Positions 1 to 7,351 of a stretch of 64,000 bases of DNA are shown one piece after another; within the stretch, counting starts at the first letter, position 1, and each line of letters opens with the position of its first letter. Under the pieces are notes generated by a model, which had not been told where the DNA came from, searched no databases, and saw only the letters and a list, made by a program, of their open reading frames with translations. Source of the DNA: Saccharospirillum mangrovi. GTDB taxonomy: Bacteria; Pseudomonadota; Gammaproteobacteria; Pseudomonadales; Natronospirillaceae. Made by a program: the position numbers and the translations under genes. The stretch covers positions 1,548,001 to 1,612,000 of the forward strand of contig NZ_CP031415.1 of the NCBI RefSeq assembly GCF_003367315.1, read 5' to 3'.

Positions 1-419
1 AAGCCCAGACCGCCTGCGGCCAGCGCCTGTTCGTTGTCGGGCAGGCCGGCGAGGGTGAAGAGTTCGCCGCTGCGTTTGAGCTGGTCGATGCCATCGCGGG
101 CCTGATAGAAGGCTGGGCCGTCCATGCCCAGCGCTTGTTCCGGGTTCAGGTCGGTGGTGATGTCGCCCAGACTCAGCGCGTAGCGCATCCGTACCGGGTG
201 CACGGCGGCGGAAATCGACAGGCAATCGGCAAACAAGCGATCGGCGTTGTCGTAGACCACCTGAAATTCATCGCCCAGCGTCAGCGTATAGGGTGAAATC
301 AGACCGGCGCGGTCCCGGTTCAGATCGTCCAATGCGCCTTTGAGTTGCTCTTGCAACTGTTGGCGCAAACTGGAGCGGCGTGAGGCGACGAGATCGCCGA
401 TCAGCACCAGAGGCGTCAT
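1..419 (-). CDS. SatD family protein (3' part cut by window edge)
   Basis: The reading frame starts at the ATG whose complement is at 417-419 and stays open to the window edge, about 139 residues. The N-terminus MTPLVLIGDLVASRR, the stretch LTLGDEFQVVYDNADRLF and the later alternation of RYALSLGDI and GPAFYQARDG are what I remember of the SatD family, whose biochemical role is not settled to my knowledge. No signal peptide or membrane segment is visible. It is divergent from the TauE/SafE permease gene, and the shared 142-bp gap carries two dyads. The C-terminus lies outside the window. Family assignment is by remembered motif pattern only. Confidence 0.65.
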   Translation of the reverse strand, partial: MTPLVLIGDLVASRRSSLRQQLQEQLKGALDDLNRDRAGLISPYTLTLGDEFQVVYDNADRLFADCLSISAAVHPVRMRYALSLGDITTDLNPEQALGMDGPAFYQARDGIDQLKRSGELFTLAGLPDNEQALAAGGLG

Positions 420-450
420 GCCAACCTCCACGGTTGTTTAATGATGATTT

Positions 451-485
451 AAACCATAATGGTTTCTTTGGTTGAATTGCAACCA
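451..485. promoter_or_regulatory. Two adjacent dyads between satD-like gene and permease gene
   Basis: Seen directly: AAACCAT-A-ATGGTTT at 451-465 is a perfect 7-bp inverted repeat. TGGTTG-AATTG-CAACCA at 469-485 is a 6-bp inverted repeat. All four half-sites share the core AACCA/TGGTT, so one regulator could occupy both. They lie 32 bp upstream of the satD-like start and about 77 bp upstream of the permease start. That they are operators is inference. Confidence 0.45.
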
Positions 486-561
486 TTTCAGTCGACTGCG
501 TTTCGACTGTGCGGGCTGCGCGTTACAATGCCGAGCCTTACCGACGTTAAGGAATTGCGCT

Positions 562-1314
562 GTGTTGTTGTCTCCCACTTTCTATGTTCTGGCGGTGATC
601 GCCATCCTGATCGTCGGCATTTCCAAAGGCGGTTTTGGCGGTGGTTTGGGCATGGTTGCCGTGCCGTTGATGTCGCTGGCCATTTCACCCTTTGATGCCG
701 CGGCCATCCTGCTGCCGATGCTGTGCATCATGGATATCGCCGGTCTGCGCGCCTATTGGCGGCGTTGGGATGCGCGCAATCTGTGGATCATCATTCCCGG
801 TGGCTTGATCGGCGTACTGGTGGCAACGCTGACCTATCGCTGGGTCGATGAACAAATGTTGCGCCTGCTGATTGGCGTTATAGCCGTGGCGTTTGCACTG
901 AATTACTACAGCCAGGCCTGGCGTCGGGAACGGCCGGCGCGACCGGCAAGCCGGGTTCGTGGTGGGTTTTGGTCGGCCGTGGCGGGCTTTACCAGCTTTT
1001 CGGCCCACGCTGGCGGTCCGCCAATCAGCGTCTATTTATTGCCGCAACAATTGGATAAGACGTTGTTCGTCGGCACGACGGTTGTGTTCTTTGCCTTCAT
1101 TAATTACATCAAGCTGGTGCCCTACACCTTGCTGGGCCAGTTCCGTCCGGAAATTTTGCTCAATGCGGTGATGTTGGCGCCGGTGGCTGTGGCAGGGGTG
1201 TATTTGGGGCTTTGGCTGCACCACCGGTTGTCGGAGCGTTGGTTCTATCGATTGTGTTACGCCCTGTTGCTGCTGACCGGTTTGCGGTTGCTGCAACAGG
1301 GGTTGATGGGCTAG
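562..1314 (+). CDS. TauE/SafE family sulfite/organosulfonate permease-like membrane protein
   Basis: About 250 residues of mostly hydrophobic segments. The family fingerprint GxxxGGFGGGLGMVAVPLM lies near residues 23-40, and a second repeat SAHAGGPPISVYLLP near 150-165 is typical of TauE/SafE (two-repeat inner-membrane carriers and exporters of sulfur compounds or other anions). I chose GTG at 562 because AAGGAA (549-554) sits 7 nt upstream and the hydrophobic N-terminus then begins at once. An ATG 90 bp earlier would add a Cys-rich, non-conserved leader. Substrate cannot be told from sequence. The divergent satD-like neighbour gives no clue. Confidence 0.8.
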   Translation: MLLSPTFYVLAVIAILIVGISKGGFGGGLGMVAVPLMSLAISPFDAAAILLPMLCIMDIAGLRAYWRRWDARNLWIIIPGGLIGVLVATLTYRWVDEQMLRLLIGVIAVAFALNYYSQAWRRERPARPASRVRGGFWSAVAGFTSFSAHAGGPPISVYLLPQQLDKTLFVGTTVVFFAFINYIKLVPYTLLGQFRPEILLNAVMLAPVAVAGVYLGLWLHHRLSERWFYRLCYALLLLTGLRLLQQGLMG

Positions 1315-1321
1315 GCGGCCG

Positions 1322-1825
1322 TCAGCCTTCGCTCTGGGCGGTGTCGATTTTCCAGGACAGCACCGTTTCCAGGCTGTTTTCGATCACCCATTGATTTAAC
1401 TCGCGCGGCGCGCGGGTTTTCTTTTCCAGCGTTTCCAGTTTGAGTGGGTGGCGATATTGCCCCGGTGGCAATTCGCGCGCCGGTTGTGGACGACCAGTCA
1501 GCGGTTTCTTGCGGGCTTGTTGTTTCAGGCGGTCGCCGATGAATTTTTCCAGTCGAGTCAGTAGCGCCGATTTATTCAGGCGCGGCAGGTGATCGGTAAT
1601 CCATTCGCCAATCTGGACGCTGCGTCGATTAAAAATATCTTCTTCGGTTAATTCATAATCGCGTTGCAGGTTTTTCAATAAATCCAAATACAGATCAAAA
1701 CCTTCTTCCTTTTTTAATGCAGCGGCTTTGGCCTGTTTTAACGCGTCCAGTTCAGCTTGGTATTGCTGAATTTGTTGATCGATCATTTGATCGTCAATAG
1801 GGGTATATGACTTGGCTTCGGTCAT
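1322..1825 (-). CDS. MvaT/H-NS-like nucleoid-associated protein
   Basis: A 167-residue protein with an N-terminal coiled-coil (about 10-45, rich in Q, L, K and A) and a basic linker (KQQARKKPLTGRPQPAR, about 115-131). The C-terminus, QYRHPLKLETLEKKTRAPRELNQWV...ETVLSW, lines up by eye with the DNA-binding end of MvaT (QYKNPHTGEVIETKGGNHKTLKEW...ESW). MvaT/H-NS proteins oligomerise and silence AT-rich, often foreign, DNA. At 167 aa it is longer than typical MvaT (about 124 aa), mainly in the middle. I chose the start at MTEAKSY because the 15 extra residues upstream look unrelated. It ends 7 bp from the convergent permease gene. Assignment is by motif, not search. Confidence 0.6.
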   Translation of the reverse strand: MTEAKSYTPIDDQMIDQQIQQYQAELDALKQAKAAALKKEEGFDLYLDLLKNLQRDYELTEEDIFNRRSVQIGEWITDHLPRLNKSALLTRLEKFIGDRLKQQARKKPLTGRPQPARELPPGQYRHPLKLETLEKKTRAPRELNQWVIENSLETVLSWKIDTAQSEG

Positions 1826-1861
1826 GGTCTCAATGTTCAAAATAAAGTGGATGAACAAACC

Positions 1862-1890
1862 GCTTTGCACACAGGTATGCCATGCAAAGC
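1862..1890. promoter_or_regulatory. 8-bp dyad upstream of MvaT-like gene
   Basis: GCTTTGCA at 1862-1869 and TGCAAAGC at 1883-1890 form a perfect inverted repeat with a 13-bp spacer, about 37-65 bp upstream of the chosen start. This is the usual place for an operator. No regulator is identified. The rest of the 254-bp gap between this gene and the umuD-like gene (1826-2079) holds no convincing gene. Confidence 0.4.
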
Positions 1891-2079
1891 ATCAACACTG
1901 GCGGTTTAACGCTGGCCTGGAACGGGCCGCTGTTGGGAAAACCGGGCAGTGGGCAATGAATCATGCGATCCGTCAGGAGATTACGCATAACGCACTAAAA
2001 CGGCTCACTTGTCGGTATTAATAAAAACAAGATATCTGGAGCGCTGTTAATTTAGGGGCCGTTGCGCAGCAATTCAAGT

Positions 2080-2508
2080 TTAATATCCAATTGAACGCAA
2101 CACCTGCGTCACTATGCCCAAAATAGTCAGGGTTTCGCTGTCGGGAATAACGAATGTTTCCATATCCGGGTGGTGTGCGATTAATCGCGGCGAGGGCGAT
2201 AACTGTAATTCCCGTACGGTTAATTCACCCTGCACGCTGGCAATGACTATTTGCCCGGACCGGGCGGTTTGCGCCTGATGCGCAATCAGCACATCGCCGG
2301 GGGCGATGCCGGCGTCGATCATGGCATCGGTTTCGACGGCTACAAAAAACGTCCGTTCCGGGTAGCGCAAACACAATTGGTTCAGATCAATGCCGGCGGA
2401 TTCATCGACGCTGGCGGCGGCGTCCTGGCTGGCTTCGGCGCCTTCAATAAACAACGGCAGGTTGAGTTGGGGTCCGGCCACACTGCGGCCGAGTAACTGG
2501 ACAGCCAT
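2080..2508 (-). CDS. UmuD-like S24 protein lacking catalytic Ser and Lys and cleavage site
   Basis: The 142 residues align with E. coli UmuD almost end to end from memory: LPLF, then 19 residues, then IDLNQL, then the peptidase core. Three key places differ. The nucleophile region, SGDSMIDGGI in UmuD, is here ETDAMIDAGI (Ala62 for Ser60). The general base, EFTVKKLQL in UmuD, is ELTVRELQL (Arg99 for Lys97). The Cys24-Gly25 cleavage pair is Ala26-Ser27 at the matching spacing. I re-read these codons on the minus strand and they are GCC and CGG. So the fold should be intact while self-cleavage should be impossible. No umuC partner is in the window. RBS GAGAG precedes the ATG. The LexA box upstream argues it is expressed in the SOS response and is not a relic. 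Confidence 0.85.
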   Translation of the reverse strand: MAVQLLGRSVAGPQLNLPLFIEGAEASQDAAASVDESAGIDLNQLCLRYPERTFFVAVETDAMIDAGIAPGDVLIAHQAQTARSGQIVIASVQGELTVRELQLSPSPRLIAHHPDMETFVIPDSETLTILGIVTQVLRSIGY

Positions 2509-2525
2509 AATCTCTCGCCCAATAA

Positions 2526-2541
2526 CTGTATGAATGTCCAG
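2526..2541 (-). promoter_or_regulatory. LexA (SOS) box upstream of the umuD-like gene
   Basis: CTG-N10-CAG at 2526-2541. Read towards the gene with its flanks it is TACTGGACATTCATACAGTT, very close to the E. coli consensus TACTGTATATATATACAGTA and as good as many real SOS boxes. It lies 17 bp upstream of the umuD-like ATG and 40 bp downstream of the cheV stop, so it can only serve the umuD-like gene. LexA control is inferred from the match. Confidence 0.75.
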
Positions 2542-2581
2542 TATTGTAAAGGCGGTCAGGTGTGCCGGGCAAGTGGCGTTT

Positions 2582-3478
2582 TCAATTGGCGGCCAGAGAT
2601 TGAGCGCCGCGCAACATGGCGTGGACCAGTTCGTCGGCGTCGAATTTGGTCAGTGCTTCGTTGGCGCCCACCTGATTGGCGTAGGTCAGACTCATCTCGC
2701 TGTTCAACGAGGTGTGCAGAATGATGTAGGTCCGTTTCAGTTCGGCCACATCGCGAATCTTGAATGCGAGTTCGTAGCCATCGAGGCCGGGCATTTCGAT
2801 GTCGCTGACCAGGATGTCGATGGGGCGGCCTTCGCGGGCGCTGCGCTCCATCACATCCAGCGCTTCCAGCCCGTGCGTGGTGACCTTGTAAGGGATGTTC
2901 ATGTTGTCCAGCGCGTCCGACAATTGCTTGCGGGCGACGTGCGAATCGTCCACCAGCAAAATATTCAGCGGTTGCAATTGCTCGCGCTGAACGTCGGTCA
3001 GAGTGGCGTAGCGTTTGCCGGGCGGGTCGGGGTAGATGCGTGACAGCAGCAGTTCAACGTCCAATAACTGAATGGTGTGGTCACCGTCCATGAACAGGCC
3101 GGTCAGATAGGCGTTCTTGCCCAGCATGTTGGGCGGCGGTTTGACGTCGCGCCAATTGGTATCGACGATTTTTTCAATCCGCCGCACCACAAACCCGACT
3201 TCCTTGCGCTGAACGTCGGTGATGATGATGGATGAGTGCGGCAGTTCTTCTGCAGTCAGCGGTTGGTAACCAACGGCGGCAGCCATGTCGATTACTGGTA
3301 TGGTGGTGCGGCGTACCGTTGTTGCGCCCAGTACCGCCGGATGGTCCTGCGGCAGTTTGGACAGTGCCCGGAACGGTATGATTTCGCGTACTTTGAGCGT
3401 GCCAATCGCAAAGCTCTGTTTGCCGGTCAGCGAAAACAGCAGCAACTTCTGAGCGTGTTTGTTGGCCTTGATGTTCAT
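2582..3478 (-). CDS. cheV: Chemotaxis protein CheV (CheW-like plus receiver domain)
   Basis: 298 residues: a CheW-like coupling domain (about 10-155) and a response-regulator receiver (about 170-298). The acidic pair Asp177-Asp178 and the phospho-acceptor Asp226 in VSDIEMPGLDG are present. CheV couples chemoreceptors to CheA and may act in adaptation through phosphorylation of its receiver. It lies 51 bp downstream of an Aer-like receptor gene on the same strand and behind one sigma-28 promoter, so the pair probably forms an operon. A second, distinct cheV is at 62433-63389. Confidence 0.93.
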   Translation of the reverse strand: MNIKANKHAQKLLLFSLTGKQSFAIGTLKVREIIPFRALSKLPQDHPAVLGATTVRRTTIPVIDMAAAVGYQPLTAEELPHSSIIITDVQRKEVGFVVRRIEKIVDTNWRDVKPPPNMLGKNAYLTGLFMDGDHTIQLLDVELLLSRIYPDPPGKRYATLTDVQREQLQPLNILLVDDSHVARKQLSDALDNMNIPYKVTTHGLEALDVMERSAREGRPIDILVSDIEMPGLDGYELAFKIRDVAELKRTYIILHTSLNSEMSLTYANQVGANEALTKFDADELVHAMLRGAQSLAAN

Positions 3479-3529
3479 ACGGCGTCCTATTCGTTACGGC
3501 GGCGGACAGATGCGCTGTTGGCGTCCGAT

Positions 3530-5095
3530 CTAGGTGCGGAACAGCACCACCAGTTCGTGCATCTTATCAGACAGTTCGCTCAGTGTTTCGGCGCCTTGAA
3601 CCGAGAGCCGGCCTTGTTCCAGGCTGTGGTCGGCGAGGCCGGTTATGCGTGTCAGCTGTTTGTTGATCTCTTCGGAGACCTGGCTCTGTTCTTCAATGGA
3701 CGTTGCCATCTGATGCGTCATTTCCGTGATGCGCACCACGGCATCGGCGATGGCGTGCAGCGCGGAATCCGCTTCGCTGACCCGGTTGACGCTGTCTTCG
3801 GCGATGTTGCGGCCGCGCTCGGCGGCGGCTTCGGCATCGCCGGTTTTGGTTTTCAGATTATCGATGATGGTCTGAATCTGAGTGGTGGTGTTGGCGGTGC
3901 GAATGGCCAGCGAGCGCACCTCGTCGGCTACCACGGCAAAGCCACGGCCGTGTTCGCCGGCACGGGCGGCTTCGATCGCGGCGTTCAACGCCAGCAAGTT
4001 GGTTTGTTCGGTGACTTCCTGAATCAGCTTGGCGGCTTCGGCAATGGATTGAGTTTCGCTCACCACGTCTTTCACGGTCTGGCCGATGGATTCGACCGCA
4101 TCGGCCAATTCCTGAATGCCTTGTCGGGCCAGGCTGACCGTGGCCGTGCCCTGGTCGGCCAGTTCGTGCGCCTTGTCGGCTTCGCCGGCGGTGTCCTGAA
4201 CGTTGCCAGAGACTTCGTGAATGGTGGCGGCCATTTCGTTTACGGCGGCGGCAATCTGGGTCGTTTCGCTTTGCAGAGAATCGATGGCGGTGACTGATTC
4301 GGCCGTCAAAGTTCGCGATTGAATGGCCTGGTTGTTGACGCCGGCGGCGGCGTCATCGATGCGCGTCAGCACGGTTCGCAGGTGTGCCCGGGCGCTGTCC
4401 ATCGCCAATTCCAGTTCGGCCATGGTGCCCGGTGAGTCGGAATAGGTCATGGCGATGATCGGGTCGCTGAATTGACCGGCGGTGCGTTCTTGCATGCGCG
4501 CCACAATGCGATCGCGTTGACGGTAGGCGATCACGCTCAACGCTGTCATCACCAAGGCCGCCAGACCCAGGCTGGTCCAGTCGCCGGTGAAATAGCCAAT
4601 GGCGATCAGGAAAAATGCGGCCAGACTGTTGGGGCCTAATAAGACAATGCGTTTGCGTATCCGCTGCATCCAGGACAGCGGATGTTTGCCGGCGTTCAGG
4701 CGCTGATAAATACGGAAGGCGCGTTCGACGTCTTCTCGTTTGGGTTTCACCCGAACCGATTCGTACGCGATGATCTTGCCGTTTTCGGTGACCGGCGTGA
4801 CGTAGGCGTTTACCCAATAATAGTCGCCGTTGATGCGCCGGTTTTTAACCAGACCCATCCAGGGTTTTCCCGCATTCAGATAACCCCACATATTGGCAAA
4901 GGCCGCTTGGGGCATGTCCGGATGGCGAATCAGATTGTGTGCCTGACCAATCAATTGATCGCGGTTGTAGCCGCTGACTTCACAAAACACATCGTTGCAA
5001 TGGAGGATGACGCCTTTCACCGTGGTGGAAGAAATCAGTACCTGATCGTCCTTTAAGACGTACTCGGTGTCGGTGACGGGCAGATTCTTGCGCAT
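3530..5095 (-). CDS. PAS-domain methyl-accepting chemotaxis protein, Aer-like
   Basis: 521 residues. The N-terminus [14 protein letters not shown] and the PAS region (to about 120, with [22 protein letters not shown] and [23 protein letters not shown]) are typical of Aer, which senses redox or energy state through PAS-bound FAD. A hydrophobic hairpin follows (about 150-190), then a cytoplasmic signalling domain whose tip reads [23 protein letters not shown] (given here as the family hallmark). There is no large periplasmic domain. FAD binding is inferred. Start chosen at the ATG preceded by GGAGAT. It is first in a likely operon with cheV. Confidence 0.9.
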   Translation of the reverse strand: MRKNLPVTDTEYVLKDDQVLISSTTVKGVILHCNDVFCEVSGYNRDQLIGQAHNLIRHPDMPQAAFANMWGYLNAGKPWMGLVKNRRINGDYYWVNAYVTPVTENGKIIAYESVRVKPKREDVERAFRIYQRLNAGKHPLSWMQRIRKRIVLLGPNSLAAFFLIAIGYFTGDWTSLGLAALVMTALSVIAYRQRDRIVARMQERTAGQFSDPIIAMTYSDSPGTMAELELAMDSARAHLRTVLTRIDDAAAGVNNQAIQSRTLTAESVTAIDSLQSETTQIAAAVNEMAATIHEVSGNVQDTAGEADKAHELADQGTATVSLARQGIQELADAVESIGQTVKDVVSETQSIAEAAKLIQEVTEQTNLLALNAAIEAARAGEHGRGFAVVADEVRSLAIRTANTTTQIQTIIDNLKTKTGDAEAAAERGRNIAEDSVNRVSEADSALHAIADAVVRITEMTHQMATSIEEQSQVSEEINKQLTRITGLADHSLEQGRLSVQGAETLSELSDKMHELVVLFRT

Positions 5096-5148
5096 GGAGA
5101 TTTAGATCCTGGGAATTGCTGGTCTTAACAGCGTCAGTTGTCTCATTA

Positions 5149-5175
5149 CTATCGGCTGCGGCGTGCGCAATTTTA
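5149..5175 (-). promoter_or_regulatory. Sigma-28 (FliA) promoter for the Aer-like receptor and cheV
   Basis: On the minus strand TAAA (complement 5172-5175), exactly 15 nt, then GCCGATAG (complement 5149-5156). This matches the flagellar sigma-28 pattern TAAA-N15-GCCGATAA at 11 of 12 fixed bases. It is 54 bp upstream of the receptor ATG. Control by FliA is inferred and would link the operon to late flagellar gene expression. Confidence 0.75.
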
Positions 5176-5267
5176 GCCACAGAAGTGTTGCGATGCGCGT
5201 GTTAAAACGGGACGCTCTGTTGTCTTTTGTGTCTTTCATTGAGCTGTGTCAAGCCGGACGCAGCGGC

Positions 5268-5276
5268 TGCTACAAT
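5268..5276 (+). promoter_or_regulatory. Extended -10 promoter element upstream of the exported protein gene
   Basis: TGCTACAAT at 5268-5276 is an extended -10 element (TGn-TATAAT type). No good -35 is seen at the usual distance, which is acceptable for extended -10 promoters. The ATG is 64 bp downstream. Confidence 0.35.
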
Positions 5277-5339
5277 TCACTATTATTTTTCGGTCACCGA
5301 TCGGGCCGAGTGTCGTAATACCGAGGAGTTGCCAGACCC

Positions 5340-5975
5340 ATGACGAACCCAGTTCGTGTCTTACTTGGACTTATGTTGAGCATTACAGCGATGACGGCCG
5401 TCGCTGAAACCTTTGTTGACGCCATTAGCAACTGTCGGGAACTGAACAATCGTGAACGTCGCTACGCCTGTTACGACGAAGCCGAAGCCAGCAGCGGCAA
5501 TGCCCAGCTGGAAGTGGCCGCGTTCAACTACGAAGCCAAATCCGATCCGTTAACCGGCCAGACTGAACATCATCTGTCGATCCGCTCGGCCCAGGGCCTT
5601 AATGGCCGGGGCGATCCCATCGTGCTCGATTGGCAGTGCGATTCCACCGCACCCGGCCAATACACCCTGACGTTACGCTGGGAAGATTTTCTGCCCAGTA
5701 CGCGTCCGGAAGTCACCACTCGGTTGGGGCAGTTGGCGCCGGTGACTGGCCGCTGGGAGGCCGGTCGGTACCGGGAATCGTCGATTCTTTCGGGGGCTGA
5801 CAGCGGTTTTACTCAGGCCGAATTTGTCGCCCAACTGGCCGCTCAGGTTCAGGCCGGCCATACCACCGTGGTGTTTCGCACCACGCCGTATAACGATGAT
5901 CCGATTACCGCCGTGTTCGATTTCACCGGTTTTCTGGAAGTAATTGAACCGATGCGTCAATCCTGCCGGTTCTAG
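5340..5975 (+). CDS. Exported protein resembling VasI/TagO-type proteins
   Basis: 211 residues with a signal peptide (MTNPVRVLLGLMLSITAMTAVAE). A conserved-looking block follows: CRELNNRERRYACYDEAE at about 33-50. A Cys...R...CYD arrangement is characteristic of VasI/TagO proteins associated with type VI secretion, and a C-terminal Cys (about 209) is also present. No other type VI gene is in the window, so a role in that system is not supported by context. Start supported by GAGGAG at 5323-5328. Probably periplasmic. Function unknown. Confidence 0.55.
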   Translation: MTNPVRVLLGLMLSITAMTAVAETFVDAISNCRELNNRERRYACYDEAEASSGNAQLEVAAFNYEAKSDPLTGQTEHHLSIRSAQGLNGRGDPIVLDWQCDSTAPGQYTLTLRWEDFLPSTRPEVTTRLGQLAPVTGRWEAGRYRESSILSGADSGFTQAEFVAQLAAQVQAGHTTVVFRTTPYNDDPITAVFDFTGFLEVIEPMRQSCRF

Positions 5976-6005
5976 TGGAACCGGCGGCGGGCTTGCATTC
6001 CCGCC
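5965..6005 (+). terminator. Tandem hairpins enclosing the stop codon
   Basis: GCCGGTTC-TAGTG-GAACCGGC (5965-5985) is a perfect 8-bp stem whose loop is the TAG stop codon of the exported-protein gene. GGCGGG (5986-5991) and CCCGCC (6000-6005) form a second stem directly after it. There is no T-run, so this may be an mRNA 3' end stabiliser or weak terminator, not a classical intrinsic terminator. Confidence 0.45.
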
Positions 6006-6115
6006 AGTGATGATCAATCTTATAAAGTATTCCCACCACACAGGAGTTGTTCTGCGTATGCATTGACCGTCGACAGACGGTGTTATCCCATCCCAATAAA
6101 GAGCGAGGTGAGGCT

Positions 6116-6430
6116 ATGAATGATGTAAAAGAATTCGAGCTGATCGTGTCCGAAAATTTCGATTTCAGCGCTCTTGACGTCAGCCGCGACGACCAGGGGG
6201 ATCTGCAGGCCAATCTGGATCCGATTTACGACATACTCTGCGCGTCCGGTATCGCAACCAGCCTGGTGGACAACCAGGATGTACTCTCTGCTCTCATCAA
6301 TACCCTGTACGACTTTCATTTGGAAAACGGCGGTGCCGTTGATCTGGAAGTGGAACGCCATCGCGCTCTGCTTGAACTGGCCGGCCATTACGGCTGGGCC
6401 GAAGTAACTGGCAGCGCGACTTTGCATTAA
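6116..6430 (+). CDS. Hypothetical acidic protein, 104 aa
   Basis: I do not recognise the family. The 104 residues are acidic (many D and E), with no signal peptide, membrane segment or cysteine cluster (one Cys). A central stretch, DPIYDILCASGIATSLVDNQDVLSALI, looks helical. The start at MNDVKEFEL is supported by GAGGTGAGG at 6105-6113. It is followed by two strong hairpins and a convergent membrane protein gene. Cytosolic location is inferred from composition. Confidence 0.7.
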   Translation: MNDVKEFELIVSENFDFSALDVSRDDQGDLQANLDPIYDILCASGIATSLVDNQDVLSALINTLYDFHLENGGAVDLEVERHRALLELAGHYGWAEVTGSATLH

Positions 6431-6436
6431 GCGGTG

Positions 6437-6493
6437 CGGCTGCGCCAGTGGTGTGGTCTGGCGCAGCCGATAGAACCGTCTGAGAAACGGTTC
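6437..6493. terminator. Two strong hairpins between convergent genes
   Basis: CGGCTGCGCCAG (6437-6448) and CTGGCGCAGCCG (6458-6469) make a perfect 12-bp stem with a 9-nt loop. GAACCGT (6473-6479) and ACGGTTC (6487-6493) make a second 7-bp stem. Both lie between convergent ORFs ending at 6430 and 6518. Neither is followed by a T-run, so efficient intrinsic termination is uncertain. Confidence 0.5.
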
Positions 6494-6517
6494 GAACGGG
6501 TTAATCTTTGAGCGTTA

Positions 6518-7216
6518 TCAGCGCGCTTTTTCCGACAGCAATTCTTCCAACTGCAAACCGGTCAGTTTGCGCAACTGATTCAGCAGATAAAAAATCGCTC
6601 CCATCAAAATCACCGTCGATGGCAAGGCAATGACCGGATAACTCAGCGCCGTCATCCGGCCCAGCTCTTCCGTGAACGCCGTCGTGCCCGGTTGACTGAC
6701 CACGACGACCCGCGCCAGTACATAGTTCAGCACCGCCGACAGCAGGAAAGAGGCGGTGATGATGTACGACACCAACTGCAACCGACGCTCCAGCAAGGCC
6801 GCTGTACCGCGTTCATCTAGCGCAGTCTGCACGCGATCCATAGCGAACAGTTGTGCATTGAAAATCAACGTGCGTACCAGCGGAAAGCGGGTGTATTGGC
6901 TGATGAGAACCGCCAGGCCCAGCAGCGCTGGAACGGCGGCTTCCTTGATGGCGATGTATTTCGGGTCCAGTTGCAACAGGCTGATGCCGCCGGTGAGAAA
7001 GACGCTGATCACGCCGATCACAGAAAAGGTGTTCACTTTGGACGTCTGACGCATTTCCCACAGGCCGTAACCAATCGGGAACGCCAGAGCGACAACGATG
7101 CCCCAGACCGGGCCGAGGGTGTCTTCACTGCTGAAGCGCGTCAGGATGATGACAGGTAACAGGATGTTGAACAGCAGGTTGGTGAAAAAACTGCCGCCTT
7201 TGGACTCTTGACTCAA
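6518..7216 (-). CDS. VC0807-family integral membrane protein
   Basis: 232 residues with six or so hydrophobic segments. The opening NLLFNILLPVIILTRF, then LGPVWGIVVALAFPIGYGLWEM, then SVFLTGGISLLQLDPKYIAIKEAAVPALLGLAVL, matches the pattern I know as the VC0807 family, a conserved bacterial inner-membrane protein of unknown function. Start ATG at 7216, divergent from the MscS-type channel gene. No catalytic motif is visible. Confidence 0.6.
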   Translation of the reverse strand: MSQESKGGSFFTNLLFNILLPVIILTRFSSEDTLGPVWGIVVALAFPIGYGLWEMRQTSKVNTFSVIGVISVFLTGGISLLQLDPKYIAIKEAAVPALLGLAVLISQYTRFPLVRTLIFNAQLFAMDRVQTALDERGTAALLERRLQLVSYIITASFLLSAVLNYVLARVVVVSQPGTTAFTEELGRMTALSYPVIALPSTVILMGAIFYLLNQLRKLTGLQLEELLSEKAR

Positions 7217-7351
7217 GGTTCAGCTCTCTTGTCGGTGAAAGAAGGGGATTGTATGCAAAACCGGGCTGGCGGACATCCGCGCGCCGCCAGTCTTTCCGTT
7301 ATCTTTAGCCTGTTGCATTATGAAAAAGAGTCAATCGAACGGATTTTTCAG

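Noticed and set aside
472-561. Upstream extension of the TauE/SafE gene from ATG 472
   Set aside because: Adds a Cys-rich leader over the dyads. GTG 562 has a better RBS and starts at the first membrane helix.
3236-4297. 353-codon open frame opposite cheV and the Aer-like receptor
   Set aside because: Gly/Phe/Gln-rich, no recognisable domains, antisense to two certain genes.
6058-6066. ATG-CAT-TGA mini-ORF with AGGAG upstream before the 6116 gene
   Set aside because: Two codons only and no evidence of a leader peptide function.
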